Assembly (NCBI GenBank): GCA_030837935.1
Contig: JAUQXU010000007.1
Span: forward strand, 1 to 12,767
Direction of reading: 5' to 3'
Origin: Candidatus Brocadia sp.
Lineage (GTDB): Bacteria > Planctomycetota > Brocadiia > Brocadiales > Brocadiaceae
DNA length: 12,767 bases
Shown piece by piece: positions 5,903 through 12,767 of the stretch (the first letter of the stretch is position 1; every line of letters begins with the position of its first letter). The notes under the pieces were generated by a model, which saw only the letters and a list, made by a program, of their open reading frames with translations, was not told the origin of the DNA and ran no database searches. The translations under genes were made by a program, and so were the position numbers.

Positions 5903-8221
5903 ATGGAAACCCAGTACGAGAAGTTAAAGAAAACATTACGACAGATGTTCCAGATGGATCAGGCCGACCTTGATTTTGGCATCTACCGCATCATGAATCA
6001 AAAACGTGATGAGATAGAACACTTCCTTGATAAAGAACTGCTGCCACAGGTAAAACAGGAATTCTCAAAGTACAAAGATGCCAAAGCTGAGGATAAGAAA
6101 AAAGAATTAGAGAAGCTCATAAAAACGCTGAAGGATGCAGATGTTGACCCTGACACAAATCCAAAGGTTTTGATGATAAAAGAAGAAATGGCGCGATATG
6201 GCGATAATGAATCCCTGGCAAACGAGGTCTTTTCCCATTTAACCACGTTTTTCAAGCGCTACTATGATAACGGCGACTTTTTAAGCCTCAGACGTTATAA
6301 AAAAGATACCTACGCCATTCCCTATGAAGGGGAAGAAGTAAAGCTTCACTGGGCAAATGCGGATCAATACTATATAAAGTCCTCTGAGTATTTGCGTGAT
6401 TATGTCTTTAAGATCCCCGGTCAAAAGCGGGTGCATTTTAAGCTTGTTGATGCAACGGAGGAAAAAGACAATATCAAACAGGAACAGGGAAAGGGAAAGG
6501 GAAAGGGAAAGGGAAAGGGAAAGGAAAGGCGGTTTCGTCTTTGCGACAGCGAACCGATAAGAATAGCGGGGGATAACCTTTATATTCAGTTTACTTATTT
6601 CCCCGACAATACAAAGCAGTCCGATCTCAATAAAAAAACGTTGGAATACGTTATCGGCGAGTACAACAAGCAAAAAGGACTTGACAACTTTCATAAATTG
6701 TTTGAACTGATGCCAACGCCAAAAAATCCCAGTCGCACACTCCTCGAAAAACATTTAAACAACTATACTGCCCGGTTTAATTTTGACTTTTTCATCCATA
6801 AAGACCTCAGTGGTTTCATGCGTCGTGAGCTTGATTTCTACATAAAAAACGAGGTGCTTTTTATTGATGATCTGGATGAACAGGATGAGAAACAGGTTTT
6901 TCAGTCCATTGGAAAGATTAAGATTTTAAAGCGTATTGCACACAAGATTATCACATTTCTTGCCCAGCTTGAGGATTATCAGAAGAAGTTGTGGCTTAAA
7001 AAGAAGTTTGTGGTCGAGTGCGGATATTGCGTGACCTTAGACCGTGTGCCGGAAGAGTTGTATGAAGAAATAGCAAAAAATGATGGACAGAGAGAAGAGT
7101 GGGTAAGATTGTTTGCAATTGATGAGATGAAAAAGGATTTAACAAACCCAGGCTATACAAAACCTCTTACGGTGAAATTTTTAAAGGCCAATCCTTACTT
7201 AAGTGTAGATACTAAATTTTTTAATGACGCATTTACAGAAGAACTATTAGCAAGCATTGATAATATTGATGCGGCGTGTGATGGGCTAATTATTAATTCA
7301 GAAAATTTTCAGGCGTTGAATCTGTTGATAGAAAAATACCGGGAGCAAGTGAAGTGTATTTACATTGACCCACCGTATAATACCAGTGCATCTGAAATAA
7401 TCTATAAGAACAGCTATAAAAGCTCATCTTGGTTGAGTTATATCGAGAACAGGTTAAATGTTGGTAAATCGCTTTTAGATATGTGCGGCATGCAGTGCGT
7501 CACAATAGATGATTTTGAGTTTCACAAACTAAGAGAACTTATATCAAGTTCGTTTGGGGAAGATAATATCGCTGGTGTAGTCGCAATAAAGAACAACCCT
7601 TCAGGACGTTCTACCGTTAAAGGATTTTCTATCGCACATGAATACGGTATATTTGCTTTCGCTTCTGAAAAATCAAAAATTGGAATGCTGCCCAGAACAG
7701 AAGAACAACTTTCTCAATACGGAAAATCTGATGACAAAGGTAAGTTTCAATGGAGAAGTTTTCTTAGGTCAGGTGGTGCGAATGATGTCCGTTCTGCGCG
7801 ACCTAAACTTCATTACCCATTGATTGTTTCTGAAGAAAATATTTCTATTCCAGAGTTGCGATGGGATGAACAGAGTAATAGCTGGATTATGCTTAACCAT
7901 ATCGCAAAGAATCAGAAGGTAATTTACCCAATCAGCAATGGTAATGAATACACTTGGCGATTAGGTATCGACACATTAAAAAACCGCTTGAATGATGTAC
8001 GTGTCCGCAAATTACAAAACGGGAAACAGATCATCGAAATTAAATTTTACTTAGACGAAGAAGGTGTTTTACCAAAAACAATTTGGGACGATAAGTCTGT
8101 AAATGCAACCGCTTATGGCACTACTTATCTTCGGCATATAATGGGAATATCTCAAGTATTCTCTTTTCCCCAAATCGATTTATGCTGTTCAGCAAAGCTT
8201 GAGAGTAGCTGGTGCGAATGA
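5903..8221 (+). CDS. Type III Mod-like adenine DNA methyltransferase, N-terminal part (frameshifted gene)
   Basis: This frame encodes 772 residues from ATG 5903, with GGAG at 5891-5894. Valid sequence ends near residue 756, after which the frame is wrong and stops at 8219-8221. The product would be an N6-adenine methyltransferase of the beta class, in which catalytic motif IV precedes the SAM-binding motif I. Residues 1-190 and 212-430 are the long N-terminal region of this family (for example DLDFGIYRIM, GDFLSLRRY and KNPSRTLLEKHLNNYTARF). IYIDPPYNT with DPPY at 489-492 is the catalytic motif. Residues about 555-745 correspond to the target-recognition region. Residues 196-207 are a (Gly-Lys)6 tract encoded by a hexanucleotide repeat, placed in a linker just before ERRFRL. 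Motif I is missing from this piece and lies in the next frame. The gene sits between the two helicase genes and would provide self-marking. Confidence 0.85.
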   Translation: METQYEKLKKTLRQMFQMDQADLDFGIYRIMNQKRDEIEHFLDKELLPQVKQEFSKYKDAKAEDKKKELEKLIKTLKDADVDPDTNPKVLMIKEEMARYGDNESLANEVFSHLTTFFKRYYDNGDFLSLRRYKKDTYAIPYEGEEVKLHWANADQYYIKSSEYLRDYVFKIPGQKRVHFKLVDATEEKDNIKQEQGKGKGKGKGKGKERRFRLCDSEPIRIAGDNLYIQFTYFPDNTKQSDLNKKTLEYVIGEYNKQKGLDNFHKLFELMPTPKNPSRTLLEKHLNNYTARFNFDFFIHKDLSGFMRRELDFYIKNEVLFIDDLDEQDEKQVFQSIGKIKILKRIAHKIITFLAQLEDYQKKLWLKKKFVVECGYCVTLDRVPEELYEEIAKNDGQREEWVRLFAIDEMKKDLTNPGYTKPLTVKFLKANPYLSVDTKFFNDAFTEELLASIDNIDAACDGLIINSENFQALNLLIEKYREQVKCIYIDPPYNTSASEIIYKNSYKSSSWLSYIENRLNVGKSLLDMCGMQCVTIDDFEFHKLRELISSSFGEDNIAGVVAIKNNPSGRSTVKGFSIAHEYGIFAFASEKSKIGMLPRTEEQLSQYGKSDDKGKFQWRSFLRSGGANDVRSARPKLHYPLIVSEENISIPELRWDEQSNSWIMLNHIAKNQKVIYPISNGNEYTWRLGIDTLKNRLNDVRVRKLQNGKQIIEIKFYLDEEGVLPKTIWDDKSVNATAYGTTYLRHIMGISQVFSFPQIDLCCSAKLESSWCE
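6487..6527 (+). repeat. GGGAAA hexanucleotide repeat inside the methyltransferase gene
   Basis: Six exact tandem copies of GGGAAA run from 6487 to 6522 and are followed by a shortened GGAAA. They are read as GGA AAG and encode six Gly-Lys pairs, residues 196-207. Because the unit is six bases, copy changes alter only linker length, not frame. The + strand has six G3 runs spaced by three A, which meets the usual G-quadruplex pattern. Slippage could make this tract length-variable among strains. Confidence 0.9.
8168..8171 (+). other. Apparent +1 frameshift site in the methyltransferase gene
   Basis: The run TTTTCCCCAAA lies at the point where the reading frame breaks. In the upstream frame the codons are TTC TCT TTT CCC CAA ATC. 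Dropping one C gives FSFP-KSIYAVQQSLRVAGAND, which joins smoothly to the downstream frame and fits the motif X to motif I region of beta-class methyltransferases. The extra base could be a mutation, a sequencing error in a homopolymer or, less likely, a site of programmed +1 frameshifting. Confidence 0.75.
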
Positions 8222-9005
8222 TCAAGACTCCCTCATCCTCGACTACTTTGCTGGCTCTGGCACCACTGCCCATGCGGTAATTAATCTTAATCGTGAAGAT
8301 GGCGGAAAACGAAAATATATTCTCGTTGAAATGGGTGAGTATTTTGATACCGTCCTAAAACCCCGCATTCAGAAAGTCATATATTCCAAAGACTGGAAAG
8401 ACGGCAAGCCGGTTTCTCGCGAAGGCATTAGCCACATGTTCAAATATATGAAACTCGAAAGCTATGAAGACACCTTAGATAACCTTATTATCAAGCGTGA
8501 TAAGAAACAACAAAAGGCGCTTACCTCCAGCAAAACAGCAAAAGAAGAGTATATGCTTGGCTACTGGCTTGATATTGAAACACGGGAAAGTGACAGCCTC
8601 CTTAACATTGATAAATTTGAAGACCCTTTCAATTATACACTCCAAATTCGTCATGATAATGAACTAAAGACAACGAAGGTAGACCTTGTGGAAACCTTTA
8701 ATTACTTGATTGGACTTTATGTCAAGCAATTAGAGGTTATTCGTGGATTTAAAGTGATTCGTGGCAGGTTACGCACGGGAGAAAAAACGCTGGTAATCTG
8801 GCGAAATACAAAGGAAAAGTCTAATAAGGAACTGGATACATTCTTCCTAAAACAAGGTTATAACACACAGGATTTTGAATTTGATAAGATTTTTGTGAAT
8901 GGGGACAATAACCTTGAAAATCTAAAGGTTGCAGAAGATAAGTGGAAGGTGTCGCTTATAGAAGAAGACTTTAAAAAGCGTATGTTCGATGTGAAGGATA
9001 TGTGA
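8172..9005 (+). CDS. Methyltransferase C-terminal part with SAM-binding motif I
   Basis: This is the continuation of the Mod-like gene: 277 residues when joined at 8172, or 268 if begun at ATG 8199 inside the end of the preceding frame. It contains LILDYFAGSGTTAH, with the motif I FAGSG at residues 782-786 of the repaired 1033-residue protein, followed by the conserved GGKRKYILVEMGEYFDTV block and YSKDWKDGKP. The remainder is the C-terminal domain typical of this family and appears complete, ending KKRMFDVKDM. Starting at 8199 would drop the first part of motif X. No clear ribosome site precedes that ATG. Separately made halves might associate, as split methyltransferases are known to do, but a broken gene or an error is simpler. 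The stop lies 8 bases before the next gene's ATG. Confidence 0.85.
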   Translation, partial: KSIYAVQQSLRVAGANDQDSLILDYFAGSGTTAHAVINLNREDGGKRKYILVEMGEYFDTVLKPRIQKVIYSKDWKDGKPVSREGISHMFKYMKLESYEDTLDNLIIKRDKKQQKALTSSKTAKEEYMLGYWLDIETRESDSLLNIDKFEDPFNYTLQIRHDNELKTTKVDLVETFNYLIGLYVKQLEVIRGFKVIRGRLRTGEKTLVIWRNTKEKSNKELDTFFLKQGYNTQDFEFDKIFVNGDNNLENLKVAEDKWKVSLIEEDFKKRMFDVKDM

Positions 9006-9013
9006 GGGGGAAT

Positions 9014-12000
9014 ATGGCCAAAACGCGTTCAACCAGGCAGAGACAGGCGACATTTAACTTCGGGAAATCTCTTGTCCTTTTTCAATACATCCTGAACCTT
9101 TTTGAAGCAGGCGCTCTTGGTGATTTGTGTGAGGGCATGAAGGCATCCCAGTTGGAAGGGTTTGACGAGAACAACGTGTCTCGTTTCCATAACCATCTGG
9201 TGAATAAGCTTTTTGAACGGCAATCTCTGCCTAATGATATGCTTCTGGAATACGATCAAAATATCGTAAGCCACACCTTGCGCATTTCCAGAAGACGCGA
9301 AGGGTTTCGCTGGAAATATTTCCAGTATATGGCGCTTCTTTTTACAGAAATTTATCTGGATAAATATTTCCAGGATTCTGAGAACTTTCTGAAGAAATTG
9401 AATGATTTTGTTACGCAATTTAACAGGAATAAAGAACCTGAAGAACACGTAGAACCATATAAACCAGAAGACCTGAATAAAGTCGCTTTCTGGCAGGCAA
9501 CGGGTTCCGGCAAGACGTTGATTATGCATGTCAATATACTCCAGTACCAACATTATCTAAAGAAATACGGCGGACAGGACGAGGTGAACAGAACCATTCT
9601 CTTAACTCCAAATGAAGGACTTTCAGAGCAGCACCGAAAAGAATTTTGGCTATCTGGCCTGGACGCTGAGCTTTTTAATAAAGATGCAATGGGGCTCTTT
9701 CGCAGCAATGCCATTGAAATTATTGATGTGCATAAACTCAAGGAAGAATCAGGGGAAAAGACGGTGGGTGTGGATTGTTTTGAAGGAAATAATTTGGTGC
9801 TTGTTGATGAGGGACATCGTGGCGCAGGCGGAGAAGAATGGATGGATAAGCGTAATCGCTTGTGTGAATACGGGTTTTCCTTTGAGTATTCGGCTACCTT
9901 TGGTCAGGCAATGAAGGCGTCTGGCAAGAAAGAAATGCTCCAGCAATATGCAAAGTGCATTGTGTTTGACTATTCCTATAAATATTTTTATCGGGATGGT
10001 TATGGTAAGGAATATTCTATTTTAAATCTTGCGGAAGACCGTTACGAAGAACAAAGAAACCTCTATCTTACTGCCTGCCTGTTAAGTTTTTATCAGCAAC
10101 TTCTCATATATGATGAACACGAAAGGGAATTTTCCCCATTTTTATTGGAAGAGCCCTTATGGGTGTTTGTGGGAAGTAAGGTGACTGCCGTTCGCTCGGA
10201 ACGAGGTGGTAAGGTATCAGATGTTGTTGATATTTTACTATATTTAAATGGTTTTTTGAAGAATACACAGCAATCGGTTGAGTATATTGATAGACTTTTA
10301 ACAGGTACATCCCAACTGAACGATACCCAGGGAAGAGACCTTTTTGCGGGGCGTTTTACCTATTTGATTGAAAAAGGGATGGGCATTCAGGATGTATACG
10401 CAGATGTTAGAAGGTTGGTGTTTAATTGTGCCTCTCCCGAAGCGCAGATGCATCTGGATAATTTAAAAGGTATTCAGGGTGAAATTGGTGTAAGACTCGG
10501 AGATAATGACTATTTTGGGGTAATTAATGTTGGTGACGACCGTGATCTGATAAAGCTCTGTGGACAGAATGGCCTTTTGTCCTCGGATAAGGATTTTTCC
10601 GATTCGCTTTTTCATCAACTTTCGGAAAGGCATTCTCCGGTAAAAATACTCATTGGGTCAAAGAAATTTACCGAAGGGTGGAATAGCTGGCGCGTAAGTA
10701 CTATGGGGCTTATGAACATGGGCAGGTCAGAAGGGTCAGAAATTATTCAATTGTTTGGCCGGGGAGTCCGATTGAAGGGATACGATATGAGTTTAAAACG
10801 AAGCTCATATATAAAAACAATGAAAGTACCAAATCACATCGGGACTGTTGAGACACTGAATGTATTTGGCGTTAAGGCTGATTATATGCGTCAATTCAGG
10901 GAATATTTAGAAGAAGAAGGGGTGAAAGGAAAGGATGATTACGAAGAGATTGTGATACCTGCGATTTCCAACCTTGGCACAAGGAAATTGAAATATCCCC
11001 AACTGAAGGAAGGGGTTGATTTTAAAAAGCATGGCCCAAGACCGGCACTGGGAGAACCTGACGAGTATTTGCTTGAACGTCCTATCATCGTTGATTGGTA
11101 TCCTAAAATAGAAGCAATTCAGAGTCGTTTGGCACGATCTACGGCAACGGCGACACTTCACGAAGGAAAGCTGGGAGATGAGCATCTTGCCTTTATCGAT
11201 TATGAGAAGGTCTACTTTGAATTACAAAAATATAAGAACGAGCGTACGTACTATAATTTAAACATACCAAAAGATATCCTGCCTGTTTTACTGAGGCGGA
11301 CGGATTGGTATATCCTCTATATACCAGAAGAGGAACTTGTATTTCATTCGTTTGAACAGGTGCAATTATGGCAAGACATAGCAATAACCATGCTGAAGAA
11401 ATATTGTGACCATTTCTATCATGCAAAAAAGTTGGATTATGAAAAAGACAAGATGGAGTATAAGTATCTGGATGAGGTTGAGGCTGCATTAGAGGCACAA
11501 AAGAAAAAAGGCAATATAATAGATGAGTATACATTCCTTGTCGAAAAATCCCGCGAAGACATCATTCTACAACTGAATAAATTAAAGCAGAAAATTAAGC
11601 GCCATGACTTTAGCGATTTTGAATTCAGGTCTCTCCGTTCATTTACATTTGATCAGCATTTATACAAACCTCTGATTTACATAAAAGATAGTGAAATAAA
11701 AGTGGTACCAGTTGCATTAAATGAAGGGGAAAATCAATTTGTTGTTGATTTAAAGAAATATTTTGAGGGTAATACCGACTATTTTCAGGATAAAGAGTTG
11801 TATTTGCTACGAAATCTGGGAAGAGGCCGGGGTGTTGGATTTTTTCAGGCGCATAATTTTTATCCGGATTTTATTATGTGGACAGTGTTTGCCGGAAAGC
11901 AGTACATAAGCTTTATTGATCCGCATGGTATCCGTCATGCCAAAGGATTAGATGATAGAAAGATACGCTTTCATGAAGAGATAAAAACCTTAGAAAATCA

Positions 12001-12178
12001 AATTGGTGATAGAGATGTTATTTTGAATTCATTTATAATTTCTGTTACCGAATTTCGTCAGATAAGTTGGTGGGAAAAGCGATTGAAAAGGGAAGAATTA
12101 GAGGCAAATCATGTGGTTTTTCAAAGTGATAATTTAGATTACATCAGAAAAATATTTAATCTTTTACGTTTTAAATAA
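9014..12178 (+). CDS. Type III Res-like DEAD/DEAH helicase with putative C-terminal nuclease
   Basis: From ATG 9014, this is a protein of 1054 residues. GAGGGGG (9004-9010) lies just upstream, and the alternative GTG 9002 would place the ribosome site inside the gene. It is the restriction-type helicase partner of the Mod-like methyltransferase. Motifs seen are Walker A ATGSGKT (162-168), motif II DEGH (265-268), SATF (293-296), GWN (555-557) and motif VI QLFGRGVR (579-586), all intact. The middle third is alpha-helical and family-specific. Near the C terminus, YPDFIMW (D952) followed by ISFIDPHG (D969, H971) resembles the PD-(D/E)xK nuclease core, but with histidine where lysine is usual. 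That nuclease reading is inference. The gene follows the methyltransferase stop by only 8 bases, so they are co-transcribed and probably translationally coupled. Expected role: ATP-driven translocation on, and cleavage of, unmethylated invading DNA. Confidence 0.9.
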   Translation: MAKTRSTRQRQATFNFGKSLVLFQYILNLFEAGALGDLCEGMKASQLEGFDENNVSRFHNHLVNKLFERQSLPNDMLLEYDQNIVSHTLRISRRREGFRWKYFQYMALLFTEIYLDKYFQDSENFLKKLNDFVTQFNRNKEPEEHVEPYKPEDLNKVAFWQATGSGKTLIMHVNILQYQHYLKKYGGQDEVNRTILLTPNEGLSEQHRKEFWLSGLDAELFNKDAMGLFRSNAIEIIDVHKLKEESGEKTVGVDCFEGNNLVLVDEGHRGAGGEEWMDKRNRLCEYGFSFEYSATFGQAMKASGKKEMLQQYAKCIVFDYSYKYFYRDGYGKEYSILNLAEDRYEEQRNLYLTACLLSFYQQLLIYDEHEREFSPFLLEEPLWVFVGSKVTAVRSERGGKVSDVVDILLYLNGFLKNTQQSVEYIDRLLTGTSQLNDTQGRDLFAGRFTYLIEKGMGIQDVYADVRRLVFNCASPEAQMHLDNLKGIQGEIGVRLGDNDYFGVINVGDDRDLIKLCGQNGLLSSDKDFSDSLFHQLSERHSPVKILIGSKKFTEGWNSWRVSTMGLMNMGRSEGSEIIQLFGRGVRLKGYDMSLKRSSYIKTMKVPNHIGTVETLNVFGVKADYMRQFREYLEEEGVKGKDDYEEIVIPAISNLGTRKLKYPQLKEGVDFKKHGPRPALGEPDEYLLERPIIVDWYPKIEAIQSRLARSTATATLHEGKLGDEHLAFIDYEKVYFELQKYKNERTYYNLNIPKDILPVLLRRTDWYILYIPEEELVFHSFEQVQLWQDIAITMLKKYCDHFYHAKKLDYEKDKMEYKYLDEVEAALEAQKKKGNIIDEYTFLVEKSREDIILQLNKLKQKIKRHDFSDFEFRSLRSFTFDQHLYKPLIYIKDSEIKVVPVALNEGENQFVVDLKKYFEGNTDYFQDKELYLLRNLGRGRGVGFFQAHNFYPDFIMWTVFAGKQYISFIDPHGIRHAKGLDDRKIRFHEEIKTLENQIGDRDVILNSFIISVTEFRQISWWEKRLKREELEANHVVFQSDNLDYIRKIFNLLRFK

Positions 12179-12462
12179 CCAATAGAGTTGAAATAAGGTT
12201 AATATAAACAAGTGAAAATATTCAGACAGAGAACCAGGGGGGAATAAGTGGGGATTGTGGAAATAAACCTGATATTGTTTTGGTTTGCATGGAAAACAAT
12301 TTCATCTTAATGCATGAGTAGGAATTAGATTTCTTTCCTTCCGCTTAGCTCAAGGGAGGTATCAACTACGACATTAATACCGTATGGGCAAAAAATGGAC
12401 GCAGAGGATTGAAGTTGTTAAAATAATGAAAAAACGTAGCGAGGACTTTCCAGTGTTTGTAT

Positions 12463-12481
12463 AAAAATGATTATCATCAAA
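12463..12481 (+). promoter_or_regulatory. Fur-box-like palindrome before the last gene
   Basis: AATGATTATCAT (12466-12477) matches the central twelve bases of the 19-base Fur consensus on one strand, and about 14 of 19 positions match over 12463-12481. It lies next to TATAAA (12460-12465) and immediately before the ribosome site, a place where a repressor could act. AT-rich DNA yields such matches by chance, so this is only a suggestion. Confidence 0.2.
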
Positions 12482-12489
12482 GGAGGTGA
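12479..12489 (+). promoter_or_regulatory. Near-perfect Shine-Dalgarno sequence
   Basis: AAAGGAGGTGA can pair with ten consecutive bases of the usual 16S rRNA 3' end (CACCTCCTT core). AGGAGG ends six bases before ATG 12493, which fixes the start of the last gene. It is much stronger than the ribosome sites of the defence genes, so high expression of the small protein is likely. Confidence 0.8.
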
Positions 12490-12492
12490 AAA

Positions 12493-12767
12493 ATGGGCGT
12501 AGGAATTATGGTCAAATTAAAAGTTGAAGATATTGCAAATTCAATTAAGAAATTAAAAAAAAAGGACAAGGAGACACTTCTTCTCTTGTTATCAGGGCAA
12601 GGTAAAGAAATTAAAAAAAGATTGCATGAAATAAAATCTGATAAACCTGGATTATTAACAGAGCCAGATTCAACTAAAACATGGAAAGAAATGATGCTTT
12701 CAATTTTTCAAGAAGGTGAATTTGACTGGAAAGAAGTAGCAGCAAGAGAAGGTGTAGATGGTCAACT
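12493..12767 (+). CDS. Unidentified small charged protein, 3' end outside the window
   Basis: The frame is open from ATG 12493 to the window edge, giving 91 complete residues. The start follows from the strong Shine-Dalgarno sequence; a second ATG at 12508 is farther away. Residues about 8-50 are a lysine-rich helical region (KVEDIANSIKKLKKKDKETL, then GKEIKKRLHEIKS). A looser segment follows (LLTEPDSTKTWKEMM), then EFDWKEVAAREG. There is no signal peptide or membrane segment. Small helical proteins like this are often antitoxin-like or regulatory, but I do not recognise a family. It is over 300 bases after the restriction helicase and appears to have its own control region, so it is probably not part of that operon. 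Confidence 0.6.
   Translation, partial: MGVGIMVKLKVEDIANSIKKLKKKDKETLLLLLSGQGKEIKKRLHEIKSDKPGLLTEPDSTKTWKEMMLSIFQEGEFDWKEVAAREGVDGQ

Larger units (their letters stand above)
12179..12492. other. Gap after the restriction helicase, with a weak hairpin
   Basis: No convincing gene lies here. ATTGTTTT (12274-12281) and AAAACAAT (12293-12300) form an 8-bp AT-rich hairpin with an 11-base loop. It is followed by TTCATC rather than a T-run, so termination is doubtful. A short frame at about 12350-12425 (GGINYDINTVWAKNGRRGLK) could be a trace of an old gene but is too short to support. The end of the gap holds the control region of the next gene. Confidence 0.4.

Noticed and set aside
6281..6754. Minus-strand frame with a Ser-Leu repeat across the hexanucleotide tract
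   Set aside because: It is the antisense shadow of the GGGAAA repeat within an intact methylase coding frame.
9002..9013. GTG 9002 as start of the Res-like gene
   Set aside because: It would overlap the methylase stop and place the GAGGGGG ribosome site inside the gene; ATG 9014 is correctly spaced from that site and gives the start MAKTRSTRQRQ.
1..12767. CRISPR arrays, rRNA or tRNA genes, complete insertion sequences with transposase, integrase genes
   Set aside because: I saw no regularly spaced repeats, no RNA gene signatures and no transposase or integrase motif in any long frame.

Overview
The window is AT-rich bacterial DNA with a Shine-Dalgarno style of translation (one downstream gene has AAAGGAGGTGA before its ATG). 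All convincing genes are on the + strand. Nothing fixes the taxon: there is no rRNA, tRNA or housekeeping gene. The content is a DNA-modification/defence island.

Layout. Positions 1-1134 hold no convincing gene. They contain a possible worn-out coding fragment (1-113), a paired inverted repeat (464-551), a strong orphan terminator (613-657), a small hairpin (720-739) and a long, imperfect inverted repeat whose arms at 746-766 and 906-926 enclose about 140 bases. A plausible promoter (1135-1163) then leads into a gene (1196-2429, about 410 residues if repaired) for a phospholipase-D-like protein that lacks the HKD catalytic residues. This gene is broken by a +1 frameshift near 2079-2086. Positions 2430-2914 hold an open reading stretch that may be a gene remnant. 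The core follows: a SNF2-family helicase (2915-5812), a 90-base gap with a strong hairpin, a type III Mod-like adenine methyltransferase (5903-9005, about 1033 residues if repaired), and a type III Res-like DEAD/DEAH helicase with a possible C-terminal nuclease region (9014-12178). The methyltransferase is split by one extra base in a CCCC run at 8168-8171. After a gene-poor gap, an unidentified small protein starts at 12493 and runs off the window.

How the genes fit together. The SNF2 helicase, methyltransferase and Res-like helicase belong to families that I recall as regular genomic neighbours, in candidate anti-phage systems related to type III restriction-modification (possibly the helicase-methylase-ATPase type, from memory and not verified). 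Methylation would mark self DNA, while the two ATP-driven translocases would survey and process unmarked DNA. The PLD-like gene upstream is a candidate accessory component.

State of the locus. Two genes carry an apparent one-base insertion at a homopolymer, and the SNF2 gene has an in-frame ATG cut off by a TAA four codons later, leaving a TTG or GTG start. The locus is therefore decaying, or the sequence has indel errors, or the methyltransferase is read by frameshifting or works in two pieces. Reads over 2075-2090 and 8160-8175 would decide.
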